DNA of 64,000 bases from Aurelia coerulea (GCA_039566865.1 CM076949.1:6849501-6913500), one strand, 5' to 3'; shown: positions 59,101-62,466, counted from the stretch's first letter. The notes: generated from the sequence alone by a model not told the origin. Numbers and translations: made by a program.

Positions 59101-59418
59101 AAACGCAATAAAAGTCGTCTTGGCAACCTCAAAGGACTAGCGTTATCAGGATGTGACATCACAGATGATTCAGTGAGGAATATTTCAAGATTTCTGCCGT
59201 TTTTAGAGAAGTTGGATGTGAGCTATTGCTCGAAGATAACAGATTGTGGTGTCGATGTATTGACAAGTGAGGCATCGATCTGCCGTGATATATTGAAGGA
59301 GATTGATTTCTCTGGCTGCAGCAAGCTTACTAATGCGTCGTTGTTGTTGCTGAAGCAATGTGCCAAAGAGCCACGTGTCGTGATCGAGAGATGTGACTTG
59401 CTTGTCAATAAAGCTTAA
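11166..59418 (+). CDS. KDM2: KDM2 lysine-specific histone demethylase (JmjC, CXXC, PHD, F-box, LRR), 17 coding exons
   Basis: A nuclear Fe(II)/2-oxoglutarate dioxygenase family that removes mono- and dimethyl marks from histone H3 K36, binds unmethylated CpG DNA and, through its F-box, SKP1. The vertebrate paralogue KDM2B also anchors a variant Polycomb PRC1 complex. Exons: 11166-11198, 11342-11486, 11829-11907, 12185-12234, 40358-40530, 40904-41010, 42985-43078, 44342-44495, 45755-45870, 47303-47737, 48377-48469, 49684-49923, 52415-52606, 53171-53260, 55513-55548, 55911-55946, 58465-59418. All join in frame at GT/AG sites: 3027 bases, 1008 residues (human KDM2A 1162). The iron ligands H210, D212 and H282 and the co-substrate lysine K227 are present. 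CXXC is 533-571, PHD 582-632, an acidic linker about 692-714, F-box about 764-806, LRRs about 815-1000. An invertebrate single-copy KDM2A/KDM2B orthologue is the likely identity. Confidence 0.95.
11342..11486 (+). CDS. KDM2: KDM2 exon 2 (residues 12-59)
   Basis: Acceptor CGTTTGCAG, donor AAAG|GTAAAT, ends in phase 1. It encodes the KDM2 N-terminal signature [15 protein letters not shown] followed by KY and MQGK, which aligns with the start of vertebrate KDM2A/B upstream of the JmjC fold. Confidence 0.93.
11829..11907 (+). CDS. KDM2: KDM2 exon 3 (residues 60-85)
   Basis: Acceptor TTTTCCAG, donor GAG|GTGGGT. It starts [12 protein letters not shown] and includes SSKDGL, matching the KDM2 N-terminal JmjN-like lead (DFN, GL). 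Ends in phase 2. Confidence 0.93.
12185..12234 (+). CDS. KDM2: KDM2 exon 4 (residues 86-102)
   Basis: A 50-base exon: acceptor AATTTCAG, donor GTAG|GTAAGG. It encodes [17 protein letters not shown], matching the family motif MPDPxFTVNDV-x3-VG. It ends in phase 1, just before the 28-kb intron, and its frame joins cleanly to 40358. Confidence 0.93.
13257..14145. repeat. TTAA-flanked inverted-repeat element, 889 bp
   Basis: TTAAGGTTACTGTAACTGTT at the left end is mirrored by GAACGGTTACAGTAACCTTAA at the right. TTAA at both ends fits piggyBac- or Kolobok-type target duplication. No transposase frame. Confidence 0.7.
14644..14827. repeat. Fold-back element with 9-10 bp duplication
   Basis: Ends CATAAGCGTACGGG and CCCCGTACGCTTATG, with a G/C-run-rich centre. 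Direct repeats TATCCCTGTA flank it at 14634-14643 and 14828-14837. Confidence 0.8.
15204..15620. repeat. Fold-back element built of ATAAGAAACT words
   Basis: The ends TTTTTTTATAAGAAACT and AGTTTCTTATAAAAAAA are inverted. The interior repeats variants of AAGAAACTNNTAGTACT. A related element lies at about 21902-22161. Confidence 0.6.
16480..17790. repeat. Region of degenerate TTCGGACAAA / TTTTCGGA words
   Basis: Variants of TTTGTCCGAAA and its complement recur many times at 16490-16800 and 17310-17420, with scattered copies to 17790. It probably represents one or two old fold-back elements whose arms are built from these words. Limits are approximate. Confidence 0.4.
19505..19835. repeat. TTAA-flanked MITE, 331 bp
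   Basis: TTAAAGGGCTGGGTCACGTAA is mirrored by TTACATGACCCAGCCCTTTAA. TTAA at both tips. Confidence 0.75.
19862..20015. repeat. TTAA-flanked hairpin MITE, 154 bp
   Basis: The two halves form an almost complete hairpin: AGGGTCTGTTTCATCCAGCA against TGCTGGATGAAACAGACCCT, closing at CCATTTTCATGG near the centre. TTAA at both tips. It lies 26 bp from the preceding TTAA element. Confidence 0.8.
20043..21119. repeat. CCGGGTGAGTC-type MITE, copy 2, interrupted by G-run element 2
   Basis: Left end ACCGGATGAGTAAAAAGTG; right end CTACTCATTCGGTA. Internal arms match copy 1 (TTTTCTCGAGAAGGCGCC, CATGATATTAGGCC). The G-run element at 20628-21075 is inserted near its right end. Confidence 0.7.
20628..21075. 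repeat. G-run-bounded fold-back element 2, 9-bp duplication
   Basis: Begins CCATGGGGGTGTACTCCTGG and ends GAGTACCCCCCTGGG, with inverted arms (GGATAGGGGTGCTCAGG, CCTGAGCACCCCTATCC). The interior word is TTTTTTGGGTCTAAAAT. Flanks GCAGTAACC (20619-20627) and GCAGTAGCC (21076-21084) match at 8 of 9. It splits an older MITE. Confidence 0.85.
21449..21880. repeat. G-run-bounded fold-back element 3, perfect 9-bp duplication
   Basis: Begins CCGGGGGGGG...GGTACTCA and ends AGTACCCC...CCCGGG. The arms share CGGGGACGTGCCGCCG and CGGCACGTCCCCG. The interior word is CTCCGGGACAGGGTATCATT. ATTGGATTC lies at 21440-21448 and 21881-21889. Confidence 0.88.
21902..22161. repeat. Second ATAAGAAACT-word fold-back element
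   Basis: Shares ATAAGAAACCGCTTATAAGA and ACCAAAAAATTAAGGAACTC with the element at 15204-15620 and ends in CTTATAAAAGAATACGTG, mirrored at the left. Confidence 0.5.
22419..22727. repeat. CAGTGGCGGATT-ended element, 8-bp duplication (hAT-like MITE)
   Basis: CAGTGGCGGATTTAGGGGG at the left and GTTGGATCCGCC at the right (four terminal bases lost). CCTCCACT repeats at 22411-22418 and 22728-22735. An 8-bp duplication and these ends are typical of hAT non-autonomous elements. The interior has two GCCCCCCC runs. Confidence 0.75.
23580..23865. repeat. Degenerate tandem repeat of a CCCATAATTCCGCAAAAT word
   Basis: At least seven imperfect copies of CCCATAATTCCACAAAATG spaced 30-50 bp, several followed by TTTGAAAATGATA. 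It starts after a GGGGGTGGGG run and stops where a palindrome begins at 23866, so the other end may be displaced to about 24360. Confidence 0.6.
23866..24284. repeat. Near-perfect 419-bp palindrome
   Basis: AATCCACCTTTTCAAGG at the left mirrors CCTTGAAAAGGTGGATT at the right. The centre is GACAAATTTTTGTC near 24076, with arms TCATAAGGGCTTTGACCGTG. It could fold into one long hairpin. Confidence 0.8.
24888..24997 (+). repeat. Degenerate telomere-like (CCCTAA) tract
   Basis: Many variants of ACCCTAA, CCTCAACC and CCTAACCC in a row, closing with ACCCTAACCCTAA. It matches the complement of the metazoan TTAGGG repeat but is too decayed to be a telomere. Confidence 0.65.
27381..27910. repeat. Tandem repeat, period about 173 bp
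   Basis: CCTTTGGCTTGCATACCCAT starts at 27381 and again at 27554. TTTAGATGAAAGTTTATG recurs at 27410, 27583 and 27736. Two near-complete copies, a third with a 20-bp deletion, and a more diverged fourth (to about 27910). Confidence 0.75.
28048..28365. repeat. CCGGGTGAGTC-type MITE copy 3, left piece
   Basis: Matches copy 1 and 2 interiors (GATTTTCTCAAGAAAGCCCC, TTTCTGCCTTACAGCAATGA), and contains a local duplication of the AAATTTCYRCCTTACARCA block. It is separated from its right piece (30940-31110) by the 2.35-kb element and about 220 bp more. Confidence 0.6.
28366..30717. mobile_element. 2.35-kb DNA transposon-like element with about 570-bp inverted repeats
   Basis: Left tip CACTGTGATC; right tip GATCACAGTG. 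The arms 28366-28935 and about 30147-30717 are inverted copies with few changes: GGGATTAATTCC, AATGCACCGATTTTTTGAAA and CAGCTTCGTACAGG all appear mirrored. The 1.2-kb middle has no recognisable transposase. CACTG-type tips recall Chapaev/CACTA elements, but no target duplication is clear. Confidence 0.75.
30940..31110. repeat. CCGGGTGAGTC-type MITE copy 3, right piece
   Basis: TTTTGAAAGGTTTCTTGAAT, GGGCTTTCTGGAGAACATTC and AATATTATCGTC align with the right arms of the copies at 995-1612 and 20043-21119. Confidence 0.6.
31172..31514. repeat. G-run-bounded fold-back element 4, perfect 9-bp duplication
   Basis: Begins CCAAGGGGAGACTCCCTATT and ends AATAGGGAGTTCCCCCTGGG. The word GCATATTTTTGGGG recurs inside. 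ACAGTGCTC flanks it at 31163-31171 and 31515-31523. Confidence 0.87.
31888..31925 (+). repeat. (CAA)n-rich microsatellite
   Basis: CAACAACAACAGCAATAGCA and ACAACAACAACAACAA, an impure triplet tract. Confidence 0.6.
32117..32310 (-). repeat. tRNA-derived SINE, copy 1
   Basis: On the minus strand, GGCGCCGTGGTAGCACGCTTG (box A-like) is followed by GGTGGTTCGAGTGCC (box B), then a body shared with copy 2 (GTGGTCACATCGAGAGGA, GACCAGGACACAG). It lacks a 33-base block found in copy 2. Confidence 0.7.
32625..32869. repeat. Fold-back element built of CGAATAAGCCCCC words
   Basis: Right end TTCGAGGACTTACGGTA mirrors TATCGTAATTCCTGGAA at the left. Variants of CCCCTCGAATAAGCGCCCACC occur several times. 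Confidence 0.65.
33880..34200. repeat. Diverged relative of the 22419-22727 element
   Basis: Contains TGCACCTCCCCCCCCTTCGG, GAAAACTCTGCTTGCCGC, GCGCCTCTGG and GTGGTGGATCAGCCCCTGA, which parallel the order of motifs in the hAT-like element at 22419. Ends are not clear. Confidence 0.45.
34752..35060. repeat. G-run-bounded fold-back element 5, 9-bp duplication
   Basis: Begins CCGGGGGGGGGGTACTTGAC and ends GGAGTACCCC...CCTGGG. The interior is a tandem word ATACCCTGTCGCATAATTTT with seven or so variants. CGTGTGACC (34743-34751) and CGTGTGACT (35061-35069) match at 8 of 9. Confidence 0.87.
35694..35857. repeat. MITE with GACAAATGACGGA ends, copy 1
   Basis: GACAAATGACGGACATATAA is mirrored by TATATATCCGTCATTTGCC. 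A second copy in opposite orientation is at 38271-38458. Confidence 0.65.
36422..36668 (-). repeat. tRNA-derived SINE, copy 2, with target duplication and A-rich tail
   Basis: Reading on the minus strand: GGGGATTGCTCAGTGGTAGC, then GGTTCGAATCCCC, which are a good Pol III box A and box B, followed by a shared body and an A-rich 3' tail. TAACTCGAT at 36413-36421 and 36669-36677 is the target duplication. It has landed in a copy of the fold-back family seen at 6299. Confidence 0.85.
36701..36900. repeat. GC-rich fold-back element
   Basis: TGCAGCTATCTTATCATTTT is mirrored by AAAATGATAGCTGCA, then TTGCCCCGA / TCGGGGCAA, with ATAGGCGGGG repeated inside. Confidence 0.7.
37653..37996. repeat. G-run-bounded fold-back element 6, 9-bp duplication
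   Basis: Begins ACAGGGGG (14 G) and GGGGGTTCTT, ends AAGAACCCCCCCCCG. The arms share GATGTGCCGCGAGCA and TGCTCGCGGCAGACC. The interior word is GGTCTAGCCAANGGTA. CACGGCTGC (37644-37652) and CACGGCTGT (37997-38005) match at 8 of 9. Confidence 0.85.
38271..38458. repeat. MITE with GACAAATGACGGA ends, copy 2 (opposite orientation)
   Basis: AAATGACGGATATATGGCGT at the left and TATATCTCCGTCATTTGTC at the right. AATGAAGGCAT / ATGCCTTCATT shows it is inverted relative to 35694-35857. Confidence 0.65.
38644..38709 (+). repeat. CAGGTC minisatellite
   Basis: Alternating CAGGTCAGGTC and CAGGTC units, preceded from 38545 by looser CAGATCAGTTCAGTTC words. Confidence 0.8.
38804..39082. repeat. G-run-bounded element 7 (no duplication seen)
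   Basis: Begins CCCAGGGGGGATACTCAGCA and ends CCACCTGGGG. It contains words close to the complement of element 1 (ACCCAAAAATATTAG, AAATATCGGACTTACCTCCC), so it is a relative in opposite orientation. No clear flanking direct repeat. Confidence 0.6.
40358..40530 (+). CDS. KDM2: KDM2 exon 5 (residues 103-160), start of catalytic region
   Basis: Encodes [20 protein letters not shown] then AQW and [13 protein letters not shown], a near match to the KDM2 region before the JmjC core ([27 protein letters not shown]). Donor GCATTG|GTAGCT, phase 0. Confidence 0.96.
40531..40903 (+). other. KDM2: KDM2 intron 5
   Basis: 373 bp, phase 0. I see no repeat family or exon in it. Open frames on either strand here are chance reading of the flanking exons. 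Confidence 0.85.
40904..41010 (+). CDS. KDM2: KDM2 exon 6 (residues 161-195)
   Basis: Acceptor CAAAAG, donor AGAAA|GTAAGT, ends in phase 2. Encodes [15 protein letters not shown] and MKYPKVRK, matching the conserved DWVDNMWP and MQYPKVQKY segments before the JmjC core. Confidence 0.95.
41605..41990. repeat. CCGGGTGA-type MITE, most complete single arm
   Basis: ACCGGTTCCACCAAAAGGAA, TTGAAAATTTG, GAGCATTGGAAAATACAGG and GATAAGTAATCTCCTC follow the order seen at 371-988 and 2305-2740. The far end is not resolved. Confidence 0.5.
42527..42688. repeat. 162-bp hairpin MITE with TA ends
   Basis: TAGACCATTTTGACATTTAG is mirrored by CTAAATGTCAAAATGGTCTA and the arms run on through GGTAAATGGCTGCCACAG. 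TA at both tips is consistent with a Tc1/mariner-type target. Confidence 0.8.
42985..43078 (+). CDS. KDM2: KDM2 exon 7 (residues 196-227), JmjC iron-binding HxD
   Basis: Acceptor TTTTTGCAG, donor AAAAG|GTATTG, phase 0 end. Encodes [20 protein letters not shown] then HIIKGEK. H210 and D212 are the first two Fe(II) ligands; T207 and K227 occupy the positions that bind 2-oxoglutarate in human KDM2A (T209, K229). All catalytic residues here are intact. Confidence 0.97.
43079..44341 (+). other. KDM2: KDM2 intron 7
   Basis: 1263 bp, phase 0. Holds a short GTT-rich stretch near 43216-43251 and a fold-back element with a polypyrimidine centre at about 44038-44212. No other exon is supported. Confidence 0.75.
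44038..44212. repeat. Fold-back element with polypyrimidine centre
   Basis: The arms contain CAAACAAATGGGAGGGG and CCCCTCCCATTTGTTTA; the centre is 60 bases of almost pure C/T. Confidence 0.55.
44342..44495 (+). CDS. KDM2: KDM2 exon 8 (residues 228-278), JmjC core
   Basis: Acceptor ACATCGCAG, donor TTCAG|GTAAGC, ends in phase 1. Encodes [18 protein letters not shown], then [11 protein letters not shown] and GDTFMIPSG, corresponding to VFWLIPPT, NLxLYExW, DIFLGD and GYTFVIPSG in vertebrate KDM2. Confidence 0.96.
44496..45754 (+). other. KDM2: KDM2 intron 8
   Basis: 1259 bp, phase 1. Holds a reversed copy of the dispersed element ending in TTCACCCGGTA (about 44960-45120). The open frames at 45045-45275 and 45377-45610 show no recognisable domain. 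Confidence 0.7.
45755..45870 (+). CDS. KDM2: KDM2 exon 9 (residues 279-317), last iron ligand
   Basis: Acceptor CATAAG, donor CAAAG|GTTTGT, phase 0 end. Encodes [20 protein letters not shown] followed by [13 protein letters not shown]282 is the distal Fe(II) ligand (human H284). This closes the JmjC barrel. Confidence 0.96.
45871..47302 (+). other. KDM2: KDM2 intron 9
   Basis: 1432 bp, phase 0. Contains the left end of one CCGGGTG element (46056) and a full-length second one (46170-46718). No coding sequence is supported. Confidence 0.75.
46170..46718. repeat. CCGGGTGTCCC MITE, copy A (549 bp)
   Basis: TACCGGGTGTCCCAATAAAA at the left, TTTGGGGCACCCGGTA at the right, TA tips. Shares long interior stretches with 60839-61390: GGCTACCTGGTTTTGAATCA, CAGATCAATTTCTTTGTGCA. 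Confidence 0.8.
47303..47737 (+). CDS. KDM2: KDM2 exon 10 (residues 318-462), JmjC helical end and linker
   Basis: Acceptor TTGTGTAG, donor CTTGAG|GTTAGC, phase 0 both ends. It begins [21 protein letters not shown], the conserved post-JmjC helix (VPNKFRYPFY). It then runs through a highly charged Lys/Glu-rich linker, and ends with the segment [17 protein letters not shown] to LLDRLE, which aligns with the helical FELEGLRCLVDKL segment of KDM2A. Confidence 0.94.
47738..48376 (+). other. KDM2: KDM2 intron 10
   Basis: 639 bp, phase 0, GT/AG. I see no repeat or exon in it. Confidence 0.75.
48377..48469 (+). CDS. KDM2: KDM2 exon 11 (residues 463-493)
   Basis: Acceptor TTCATAG, donor GAGACG|GTTAGT, phase 0 both ends. 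Encodes [20 protein letters not shown], matching the KDM2A stretch LLEELANSDPKLALTGVP just before the CXXC linker. 93 bases, so skipping it would keep the frame. Confidence 0.9.
48577..49073. repeat. Fold-back element with TAA duplication (Harbinger-like MITE), 497 bp
   Basis: GACCCCGTTTACACGGTAGC is mirrored by GCTACCGTGTAAACGGGGTC. TAA lies at 48574-48576 and 49074-49076. The words GGATCA, GATCCG and GTGTAAACG recur throughout. Confidence 0.8.
49468..49502 (+). repeat. GGGGA tract, possible G-quadruplex
   Basis: AGGGGAGGGGAGGGGAGGGG on the KDM2 sense strand, about 180 bp upstream of the CXXC exon. Four or more runs of at least three G separated by one base would satisfy a G-quadruplex rule. 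Confidence 0.65.
49684..49923 (+). CDS. KDM2: KDM2 exon 12 (residues 494-573), CXXC zinc finger
   Basis: Acceptor TCAATCTAG, donor TTGAAC|GTAAGT, phase 0 both ends. A basic lead with RKRRLR precedes [18 protein letters not shown] and then [12 protein letters not shown] and C571. All eight zinc ligands are present: C533, C536, C539, C544, C547, C550, C566, C571. KFGG is the DNA-contact motif of CXXC domains that recognise unmethylated CpG. The whole domain lies in one exon. Confidence 0.97.
49924..52414 (+). other. KDM2: KDM2 intron 12
   Basis: 2491 bp, phase 0. AT-rich stretch at 50116-50175 and an inverted-repeat MITE at 51318-51765 with 9-bp duplications. No coding exon is supported. Confidence 0.75.
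51318..51765. repeat. AGCATAGGG MITE, copy 1 (448 bp)
   Basis: AGCATAGGGCTCGAATCTT at the left, AAGATTCGAGCCCTATGTT at the right. Long arms share GTGTAAAATTCTAT and CTGTAAATCTGCC. Flanks TTTTCTTTT (51309-51317) and GTTTCTTTT (51766-51774) match at 8 of 9. Confidence 0.85.
52415..52606 (+). CDS. KDM2: KDM2 exon 13 (residues 574-637), PHD finger
   Basis: Acceptor TGTCTTCTAG, donor GAGGAG|GTTAGT, phase 0 both ends. The C4HC3 ligands are C582, C585, C599, C602, H607, C610, C629 and C632, in the contexts CAICEE, MECSLC, HPSC and WECPNC. It follows the CXXC directly, as in all KDM2 proteins. The domain is one exon long. Confidence 0.96.
52607..53170 (+). other. KDM2: KDM2 intron 13
   Basis: 564 bp, phase 0. 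It carries a 109-codon open frame (52697-53026) with no family motif and no splice sites in phase; I treat it as chance or an unrecognised repeat. Confidence 0.7.
53171..53260 (+). CDS. KDM2: KDM2 exon 14 (residues 638-667)
   Basis: Acceptor CATTTTTTAG, donor CTCAAG|GTAAGT, phase 0 both ends, 90 bases. Encodes [20 protein letters not shown], a basic linker after the PHD comparable in position to the QKRKMEES stretch of KDM2A. Confidence 0.87.
53343..53858. repeat. AGCATAGG MITE, copy 2 (516 bp)
   Basis: AGCATAGGTTCCAAATCTTT is mirrored by AAAGATTTGGAACCTATGCT. Perfect 9-bp duplication GTATTTTAT at 53334-53342 and 53859-53867. Confidence 0.9.
53970..55160 (+). pseudogene. Decayed LINE reverse-transcriptase fragment (CR1/Jockey-like)
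   Basis: Frame 54001-54291 carries [19 protein letters not shown] and [14 protein letters not shown], the core reverse-transcriptase motifs of non-LTR retrotransposons. After several stops, frame 54727-55053 gives the C-terminal part ending in [16 protein letters not shown]. The catalytic aspartate box that should follow GPLLF is not recognisable, so it is inactive. It is 5' truncated and in the sense direction of KDM2. Confidence 0.85.
55173..55192 (+). repeat. Run of 20 G
   Basis: An uninterrupted homopolymer in the LINE 3' region, on the KDM2 sense strand. Confidence 0.85.
55281..55327 (+). repeat. (TGTATAT)n microsatellite
   Basis: Nearly seven perfect 7-base units. It sits about 120 bp after the LINE remnant, so it may derive from that element's 3' tail. 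Confidence 0.8.
55513..55548 (+). CDS. KDM2: KDM2 exon 15 (residues 668-679), 36-base micro-exon
   Basis: Acceptor TTATTGCAG; donor ACAGTA|GTAAGT was chosen over the alternative three bases upstream because of its better consensus. Encodes [12 protein letters not shown], a basic patch that could serve as a nuclear localisation signal. Phase 0 both ends. Confidence 0.75.
55549..55910 (+). other. KDM2: KDM2 intron 15
   Basis: 362 bp between two 36-base exons, phase 0, ending in a clear pyrimidine tract. No other feature seen. Confidence 0.7.
55911..55946 (+). CDS. KDM2: KDM2 exon 16 (residues 680-691), 36-base micro-exon
   Basis: A strong pyrimidine-rich acceptor (CCCCTTCTAG) and donor AAAAG|GTATGT flank [12 protein letters not shown]. 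Phase 0 both ends. A low-complexity linker, so it rests on splice sites and frame rather than on homology. Confidence 0.72.
56311..56821. repeat. AGCATAGGG MITE, copy 3 (511 bp)
   Basis: AGCATAGGGCTCAAATCTTT at the left, AAAGATTTGATCCCTATGTT at the right. Perfect 9-bp duplication ATGTTTCAT at 56302-56310 and 56822-56830. Confidence 0.9.
57483..58055. repeat. CAGGGTGTCCC fold-back element
   Basis: Left end TACAGGGTGTCCCAAAAAAT. The arms share AAAGATTCTCGCCAAACTTT / AAAGTTTGGCGAGAATCTCT and ATGGAGCTATGA / CATAGCTCCAT. The right tip is decayed (GACAAGCGGGTTG). Confidence 0.65.
58465..59418 (+). CDS. KDM2: KDM2 exon 17 (residues 692-1008 and stop), F-box and leucine-rich repeats
   Basis: Acceptor TCAATCCAG. 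It opens with an acidic serine-rich stretch ([16 protein letters not shown]), typical of casein kinase 2 targets. A basic linker leads to the F-box at about 764-806 ([25 protein letters not shown]), which binds SKP1 in this family. Leucine-rich repeats follow: [76 protein letters not shown]. The stop TAA is at 59416-59418. The terminal LRR is a little shorter than in KDM2A. Confidence 0.96.
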   Translation, partial: SNEESDSESESGSEEESTQDPEEITEKQPIKTKIKTKPVHVALKLVDPKFVVRPRPISPPPEDFQLADGNTHVLPRPLWLRIFGYLSRSGLCVCMRVCRVWNRWLISNEFWKEITLSDRTINSVVLEGIVRRQPLNLGLVNCNITYSQVKWLLARLPRLTQLNLQGNSSTAVTALLTGICPPIEFLDISWCEGVRDDLLLDLLSPTRDSLFPKRNKSRLGNLKGLALSGCDITDDSVRNISRFLPFLEKLDVSYCSKITDCGVDVLTSEASICRDILKEIDFSGCSKLTNASLLLLKQCAKEPRVVIERCDLLVNKA

Positions 59419-59653
59419 TGGTGACATTTTACAACACAGAACAGGTTTACCTGTGTGTTACTCTGTTTTATATGTTATGCAAAACGATTCAAGAAACGCT
59501 TAACTACGTTTGTAGTAATGTATAGGCCAAAACGAGCAAGCAACGCTTCATATACTTAGGAGATTTGCTGGTTAAACAAGGTTTTTCATTTTCCAATTGC
59601 AAGCAGTTGTTGATAGGAAAATTCGTCTGATGTCAATCTGAAGACGTTCTCCT

Positions 59654-60016
59654 TGGCCCCGTTCATACAGCTCCATTTACAAATGAAAACGGAGCAAAAG
59701 TTATCCATTTTTGCCTTGCATTCACACTGCTCCGCTGTGAAAATGGAGCTTTCGAAAACGCCAAGGAGAACGGATGAGAACGCCGAAAACGGAGATATTT
59801 GAAAACGCCTCACATTCCTTTGTATAGGCTGTTGATTATAATTGCATTCAAACTCGTGATTGGTGCTTTTTGACAGCTACTAGCAACAAGGCTTTGTTTT
59901 CAAAGGGGCATTAACAACACTGTTTTGCTGGAGCAGTGTCGACTCCTGTCGTATTCATAGGGTGTTCATTTGAAAACGGAGCAGTGGGAACGGAGCAGTG
60001 TGAACTGACCGTAGCC
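59654..60016. repeat. Fold-back element with AAAACGGAGC words
   Basis: GGCCCCGTTCATACAGCTCC at the left is weakly mirrored by GGAGCAGTGTGAACTGACCG. AAAACGGAGCA and GAAAACGCC recur. The style is like the element at 48577-49073, but the sequence differs. Confidence 0.55.
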
Positions 60017-60838
60017 TGAAAAGAGATAGTACTGCGCCATTCTTAAAGTAGTTCAACGGAGTCAAAAGCAACTTAGCTAGGGGAACTGGGTCAATCTAAA
60101 TATGACCTAATGTTCTAAATATCACCTAACCTTGATGTTCTCGGTCGATGAAAACAAACAATAGAAACATAAGTGATTCGTGCGGTGCTTTTGTGCTATG
60201 TTTAGATCATGTCGCTATATCTCCGTTCATTTACTTTAATTGTTGCATTTTAGAAGATGACCGAACGGAATAGCCGAATCCTCAACGCTAATATCACAAG
60301 TTTGTGAGTCGAAGCTTGCTCGTTTTTGGCCCGACCTCAAGGAACCGCCTATAAGAAATCACCTCCAGTATTCTCATCATTAAACTGTGACAAAGCGTTC
60401 CATGTTTTCTCTGCAAAATCTTTCCAAAATCTTTCAAAAAATGATTCCTTCCACTGTGATTTCTTATAAGCGGGTCATTGAATATCATAGAATACTGTAT
60501 ATAGATACGTTCAACGTGATTTTTCTGTTCTGTTGGACAGCTGTACCATAGTAGCTGCTTTCGCCAGCATTCGCCAAGCTTTTCTCAGCAGAGAGAGGAA
60601 AGATGTTGTCAATGGAATGCACTGCACTTGCACTCACAATTTGGTGCGTACGCCAAAGTGTCGTTGCAGCCCATTGCTTAATCGAAGAATCCCCTCCCTC
60701 TATGTCACAGCACCCTACATGACTTAAGTTACTCCTCCGGGAGAATCATGACATGCAGGTGGCTTAAAATACAGCTCTTTCATAACTTAACACAATTTTC
60801 GTTCGTAAGGATTCATCCGAAGTCGTAACGATTCATAC

Positions 60839-61390
60839 TACCGGGTGTCCCAAAAAGTACTCCCGTTTGTAAAATCACCAACATTTAATTACACGGCCGA
60901 TCTTCAATTCTCTTTTTTTACAAGTTGATCAAGGACCAAATTTTTTTCTAAGATATAGAAGATCTTGTAATTGGTTTAAAAATTAGCATATTTAGCTCGT
61001 TTTAGGGCTACCTGGTTTTGAATCATACTGCAAAAAGCACTGATGATTGCCATTCGCCAGATCAATCTCTTTGTGCATGTAAAGCTTCTAATTTGGTCCT
61101 AAATGACAGAAAGAAATGCGCACTATCATTGGAGACTTTAATAATGACAAAAAATCTGAAAATGTTTACTCTTAGGCAAGACGGAGTATTTTGCTTGAAA
61201 AGTATAGCTCAAAATATGGTTTTTCAACGTGTAATTTTCTACCTTGCTGTATCAAAAGCAAACATTTTATTATCTATGAATATTTTTGGGGCTTTGACAA
61301 AACAATTCCAAAAGAAAATGTTATCAAGGTTTTGATAATCAGTGTTTGCTGTTTTTTTTAAACAGGAGTATTTTTTGGGGACACTCGGTA
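60839..61390. repeat. CCGGGTGTCCC MITE, copy B (552 bp)
   Basis: TACCGGGTGTCCCAAAAAGT at the left, TTTTGGGGACACTCGGTA at the right. Near full-length match to 46170-46718 in the same orientation. Confidence 0.8.
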
Positions 61391-61724
61391 TTTCTCCCGA
61401 ATTTTCATATAGATTCAGACGGATTCACAAGAAGCCGCGTGAATTCGTACAAACGCATTTGAATTCGTAGGAAGAAATAGAATCACTCAGAGTTGTACGA
61501 ACCGTTACGTATGAATCAGTGGTGGAAAAAATATTTGAATTCTTGCGAAGGAAAGTCAAACCAGAATTCTTCTTTCCATTGTTTTATCAATTTTCTGTAG
61601 TCCTGGATTTCAGTTGAATTGCAATGCTGTGTACAGTGTAGATAAGCTAATACGAAATGAAATTACTCATAAAAGCTTCCTTAGATCACAAAACTGTAAA
61701 TGGAAAGATCCAAACATTGATTTT

Positions 61725-61945
61725 TTCCAGTCTTTCCTTCTTTTATTCCTTCCTGTTCTCTTCGTATTTTAAATCGACGTTCTTTGCCGTCCTGTCCTCT
61801 TTCCATCCTACGTTCTTTCTCGTCTCCTTTTTCTTTCTTTTCTTTTTCCTCTGGTATCTTTTTCCTCCCTTCATCGTTTTCTTTCTTTCTTTTCCTTCCT
61901 TCTATTCCGCTTTCTCTCTTTCCTCCCCCTTTCTTCCTTCCAGAC
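61725..61945 (+). repeat. Long polypyrimidine tract
   Basis: About 220 bases dominated by C and T (TTTTTCTTTCTTTTCTTTTT, CCTTCCTTC). It creates long spurious open frames on both strands. Confidence 0.75.
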
Positions 61946-62336
61946 AAACAAGCTTCCTAAAGCGGCTTCGCGCACTTTTTCCACCTCTGGTATGAATTCT
62001 GAAACGACTTCTTCAATTTGGGGATGTTAAGTCATGAAGGAACTGTAGTGTACATCTTGAAATACTTCTTTAAATTTAGCTAGTTGTGACCGATTTGGAT
62101 TTTTAAATGAAGCCCAGCAGGTTCATGCACGTACATAAAATCTTTTTGCAGCTTTGCAGTCACCTAGCAGCCTTGGCAGTCAAGAATAAAGTTTGACTTG
62201 TTCTAAGTCTGAGTTTAGCGCGGTTTATCGTCAGGCAAGGCAAGGACCAAGACTGAATATGCTGCCCTGGAGGAGGAGGGGAAGGAAGAAAGTTTTTCCT
62301 TCCTAGATTCCTCCGTTACTACGCTCTCTGAGATTA

Positions 62337-62466
62337 AAGGGAGTACAAAGACCAGCATGCTTTGCGCGAAGTCAGCGATTTGCTCTGCACAGCTTCCAGA
62401 GTAACTGACTGGACAAAATTCACAAAAACAAACGATGGCAAAGGCTGCTCGTCTTTGTACTCCCAT
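62337..62466. repeat. Short element with GGGAGTACAAAGAC ends
   Basis: GGGAGTACAAAGAC and GTCTTTGTACTCCC are inverted, with ATTAAA directly outside both tips. Possibly a small TTAA-type element. Confidence 0.5.

Noticed and set aside
59407..59412. AATAAA as the KDM2 polyadenylation signal
   Set aside because: It lies in the last codons before the stop, where a signal would leave almost no 3' untranslated region; probably coincidental.
61657..61995. 112-codon Phe/Ser-rich frame and the opposing 88-codon Lys/Glu-rich frame
   Set aside because: Both are readings of one long polypyrimidine tract, which lacks stops on either strand.
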